Assembly: GCA_029859485.1 (NCBI GenBank)
Contig: JAOUDB010000131.1
Location: forward strand, 1 to 7,145
Length of the DNA stretch: 7,145 bases
Reading direction: 5' to 3'
Source: Desulfuromonadales bacterium
GTDB taxonomy: Bacteria; Desulfobacterota; Desulfuromonadia; Desulfuromonadales; BM103
The notes under the pieces are model-generated. The model worked only from the letters and a program-made list of their open reading frames with translations. It was not told the origin of the DNA and ran no database searches. Every line of letters begins with the position of its first letter. Positions within the stretch are counted from its first letter, which is position 1. Shown piece by piece: positions 5,594 through 7,145 of the stretch. The position numbers were made by a program, and so were the translations under genes.

Positions 5594-6508
5594 TCAGAAT
5601 ATTGATGCTTCTGTTTTGGTGGTAAAAAGCTCAAGAACTTTCATGCCCCGGTAAGAGTTGCCTTTAGCATTTAACCTGGGACTCCACACCGCGATGCTGT
5701 ATTGACCGGGAAGAAGCGCAACAATGCCGCCACCGACACCACTTTTCCCGGGCAAACCAACCTCGAAGGAAAACTCCCCAGCCTCATCATAAAAACCGCA
5801 TAACTGCATAATCGCATTGGTCCGCTTCGATTTGCTGACACTGATAACGCGTTTATTGTTGAGCGGGTTAATGCCGCCTGCAGCGAGAAACAAAAAGGCC
5901 TGTGACAATTCCTGGCAGGTCATCTCGATTGAACACAAGTCACAGTACAGATTAAATACCGTATCGATATCGTTGTGAATATTGCCGTAGGACTTGATGA
6001 GATTGATCAGCGCGGCATTTTTGTAACCGGTTATTTTTTCAGACCGAGCAACCCTGGGACAGTAGTCGATCGATTGATCCCCGGCCAGGTCTCGGATGAA
6101 ATCAATCAATTCTTGCCGTGGATTTTTCAACCGGCTGACCAGAACATCACATATGACCAGCGCCCCAGCGTTTATCAGTGGGTTACGCGGAATGCCTTTT
6201 TCATATTCCAGTTGCAATAGTGAATTAAAAGAAGTTCCTGAAGGTTCGACTCCAACCCGTTCCCAGAGCTTATTATCTTCAAGATTAAACGCTAGGGTCA
6301 GAGCAAGAACTTTGGCGATGCTTTGAATGGAAAATTTTTCGTTAGCATCGCCGTAACAATAGCTCCGGCCTTTCAACGTTGTTAGGTGAATTCCAAAGCG
6401 ATTGGCGTCAACACGGCTGAGTTCGGGAATATAGGAAGCTACCTGACCGGGGTTGCCTGCCGTGTTTATTTCATCGGTTATTTGCAGAAATATTTTTTCA
6501 TAGTCCAT
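5594..6508 (-). CDS. glsA: Glutaminase (serine-dependent, GlsA family), 304 aa
   Basis: The protein hydrolyses L-glutamine to L-glutamate and ammonia in the cytosol. Its length matches bacterial GlsA enzymes (about 305-310 aa), which share the serine beta-lactamase fold. Visible motifs are Y26-IPEL, the catalytic S63-I-A-K66 within FSIQSIAK, and GIPRNPLINAGAL (106-117, N113). Further on come ITGYKNAAL (N164), NLYCDLCSIEMTCQEL with Y188, CGFYDEAGEFSFEVG with Y240, and LPGKSGVGGGI (252-262). All expected active-site positions appear filled, so the enzyme should work. The ATG at 6508 gives a full-length N-terminus, but its ribosome site (AAGG about 11 nt away) is poor and a promoter-like sequence lies very close. 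It stands alone apart from the small broken gene downstream, and diverges from the cold-shock remnant. Confidence 0.95.
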   Translation of the reverse strand: MDYEKIFLQITDEINTAGNPGQVASYIPELSRVDANRFGIHLTTLKGRSYCYGDANEKFSIQSIAKVLALTLAFNLEDNKLWERVGVEPSGTSFNSLLQLEYEKGIPRNPLINAGALVICDVLVSRLKNPRQELIDFIRDLAGDQSIDYCPRVARSEKITGYKNAALINLIKSYGNIHNDIDTVFNLYCDLCSIEMTCQELSQAFLFLAAGGINPLNNKRVISVSKSKRTNAIMQLCGFYDEAGEFSFEVGLPGKSGVGGGIVALLPGQYSIAVWSPRLNAKGNSYRGMKVLELFTTKTEASIF

Positions 6509-6520
6509 GCGTTGCTGTGC

Positions 6521-6548
6521 CTTATAGATACGGTCAAATTAGATTCAA
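6521..6548 (-). promoter_or_regulatory. Candidate glutaminase promoter with almost no leader
   Basis: On the minus strand TTGAAT (6548-6543) and TATAAG (6526-6521) are separated by 16 nt. The -10 box matches 5/6. The expected transcript start near 6514 would leave only about 6 nt before the ATG at 6508, so the mRNA would be nearly leaderless. That agrees with the lack of a good ribosome site. Confidence 0.4.
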
Positions 6549-6560
6549 AGCTAAAGTCTA

Positions 6561-6582
6561 CTGCTAAATAACAGCATAGCAG
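6561..6582. promoter_or_regulatory. Inverted repeat upstream of the glutaminase promoter
   Basis: CTGCTA (6561-6566) and TAGCAG (6577-6582) flank 10 nt, a 22-bp dyad typical of a dimeric regulator site. It sits just upstream of the candidate -35 box, in the divergent region, so it could serve either side. It could also arise by chance. Confidence 0.3.
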
Positions 6583-6855
6583 GAGAATTCTTTTTTCATA
6601 CCTGTTGATCGAGGGAAAGGCCTTGGTTTTGTTCGGTAAATTAAAAATGCGAATTTGGTTCTTTGGGAATATGATTACCGAGATGAACGATCTGCCTGGG
6701 GTACAGCCTTTATCCATCTGTCCGAGTTGCCTGACTCTGTGTCTCCCTTAACACTTGCCACTCGTAATCAAGTTTTAGAATTTAAGCTTGCTGAGGGGCC
6801 GGAAGAGGGTAAGCCAAAGGCCGTATCAGTAACGGCGACTTCAGCACGAACCTAA
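6574..6855 (+). pseudogene. Decayed cold-shock-domain (CspA-like) gene
   Basis: One frame carries both RNA-binding motifs of the cold-shock fold, broken by a TAA at 6637-6639. Before the stop is VDRGKGLGFVR, matching the RNP1 stretch FDRGKGFGFI of CspA-type proteins. After it are TAFIHLSELPDS (RNP2, usually VFVHLSEL) and VLEFKLAEGPEEGKPKAVSVT, the usual last two strands. Between the motifs are about 24 residues, more than in classical CspA, so this may be a long-loop variant. Upstream, bases 6574-6588 would read GCA-GGA-GAA-TTC (AGEF) in another frame after an ATA. This resembles a lost MAGEF start joined by a small deletion. The stop codon fits a CAA-to-TAA change. Intact members bind single-stranded RNA and DNA. 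This copy is unlikely to make a whole domain. Confidence 0.65.
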
Positions 6856-6874
6856 CAATACAGAAGAAAAAATC

Positions 6875-6970
6875 ATGGGATTAATAGGTTGGTTCATCGG
6901 TAGTGTTGGTTCCAGAACCAAGGTCAAACACAGCTCAGGAGGTAAGACCAAGCACAGTGGTGGCGGCTAA
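6875..6970 (+). CDS. 31-aa Lys/Gly-rich microprotein with a repeated tail
   Basis: ATG at 6875 opens a frame ending in TAA at 6968-6970. The product starts MGLIGWFIGSVGS, a short hydrophobic Gly-rich segment. It ends in two 8-residue units, KVKHSSGG and KTKHSGGG, after an RT link. The amphiphilic, cationic design and the internal duplication, with third-base differences between the units, argue for selected coding sequence rather than chance. It lies 19 nt after the cold-shock remnant on the same strand, so it was probably co-transcribed with it. The ribosome site is weak (GAAGAAAAAATC before the ATG). No family is recognised. The head could lie in the membrane surface and the tail could bind nucleic acid, but neither is shown. 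Confidence 0.5.
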   Translation: MGLIGWFIGSVGSRTKVKHSSGGKTKHSGGG

Positions 6971-7051
6971 AAAAAGGAACAAATTTTTGGCAATAAAAGC
7001 GCAAAAGTTTCCCCTGACTCTTGACAATAAAAAATTGATAATTAACTTCAC

Positions 7052-7085
7052 CGTAAGAGGAGCTGCGGTAGACTTTTACGCTCCT
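7052..7085 (+). other. Overlapping hairpins downstream of the microgene
   Basis: CGTAAGAG (7052-7059) can pair with CTTTTACG (7073-7080), giving 8 bp with one G-U. Alternatively AGGAGC (7058-7063) pairs with GCTCCT (7080-7085). The two folds exclude each other, since they share bases 7058-7059 and 7080. No T-run follows directly, so this is a weak terminator candidate at best. No gene is visible from 6971 to the window end. Confidence 0.35.
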
Positions 7086-7145
7086 GCGTCTTCCCAACCG
7101 GCTGTTTTTGTGTTTCTTTTACGGTTGCAAGCGGATTGGCTGTTG

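Noticed and set aside
5459..6639. Recoding of TAA as glutamine, suggested by two small genes with TAA at likely Gln positions
   Set aside because: mgtE and the 31-aa microgene end naturally at TAA, and the large genes have no internal TAA. Two independent C-to-T mutations are simpler.
1..7145. CRISPR array, insertion sequence or integrase gene
   Set aside because: No regularly spaced direct repeats, transposase motifs or recombinase motifs were found on either strand.

Overview
The window looks like a chromosomal segment of a Gram-negative anaerobe. The best guess is the Desulfuromonadales/Geobacter side of the former Deltaproteobacteria. The grounds are protein style only: a cytochrome-like C-terminus, a periplasmic tandem rhodanese, an MgtE with an SGCSGNQ pore motif, and a cold-shock remnant of the DRGKG type. 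No rRNA or other marker gene is present to confirm this.

Layout: (1) The 3' end of a plus-strand gene (1-278) has a cytochrome-like C-terminal beta domain and a probable terminator. (2) A minus-strand periplasmic tandem rhodanese (723-1466) has its own strong terminator at 611-639. (3) A minus-strand operon reads GNAT acetyltransferase (4887-4387), M20 metallopeptidase (4384-3263), then the Mg2+ transporter MgtE (3226-1862). The genes are separated by 2 and 36 nt. (4) A minus-strand glutaminase (6508-5594) is followed by a small coiled-coil-like gene (5524-5324) broken by one in-frame TAA. (5) On the plus strand, divergent from the glutaminase, lies a decayed cold-shock-domain gene (about 6574-6855). 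An apparently intact 31-codon Lys/Gly-rich microgene (6875-6970) follows 19 nt later.

The most unusual feature is a repeat family. Three degenerate copies (about 356-446, 1648-1743 and 5181-5280, all minus strand) begin at the anticodon loop of a tRNA-Pro(CGG)-like sequence. Each runs through the T arm, acceptor strand and encoded CCA, then a 14-19 nt spacer, and ends in a GC-rich hairpin with a T-rich tail, which is an intrinsic terminator. The 5' half of the tRNA is missing in all three. Each copy lies downstream of, and in the same orientation as, a minus-strand gene or operon. They may therefore have been recruited as operon-end terminators, leaving a tRNA-tail-like sequence in the 3' UTR. 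They could also be relics of tRNA-targeting integration sites, or copies of a small mobile tRNA-derived element.

The genes do not form one pathway. The GNAT and M20 genes are translationally close and could act on N-acylated amino compounds. MgtE shares their transcript. Glutaminase, rhodanese and the cold-shock remnant are separate units.
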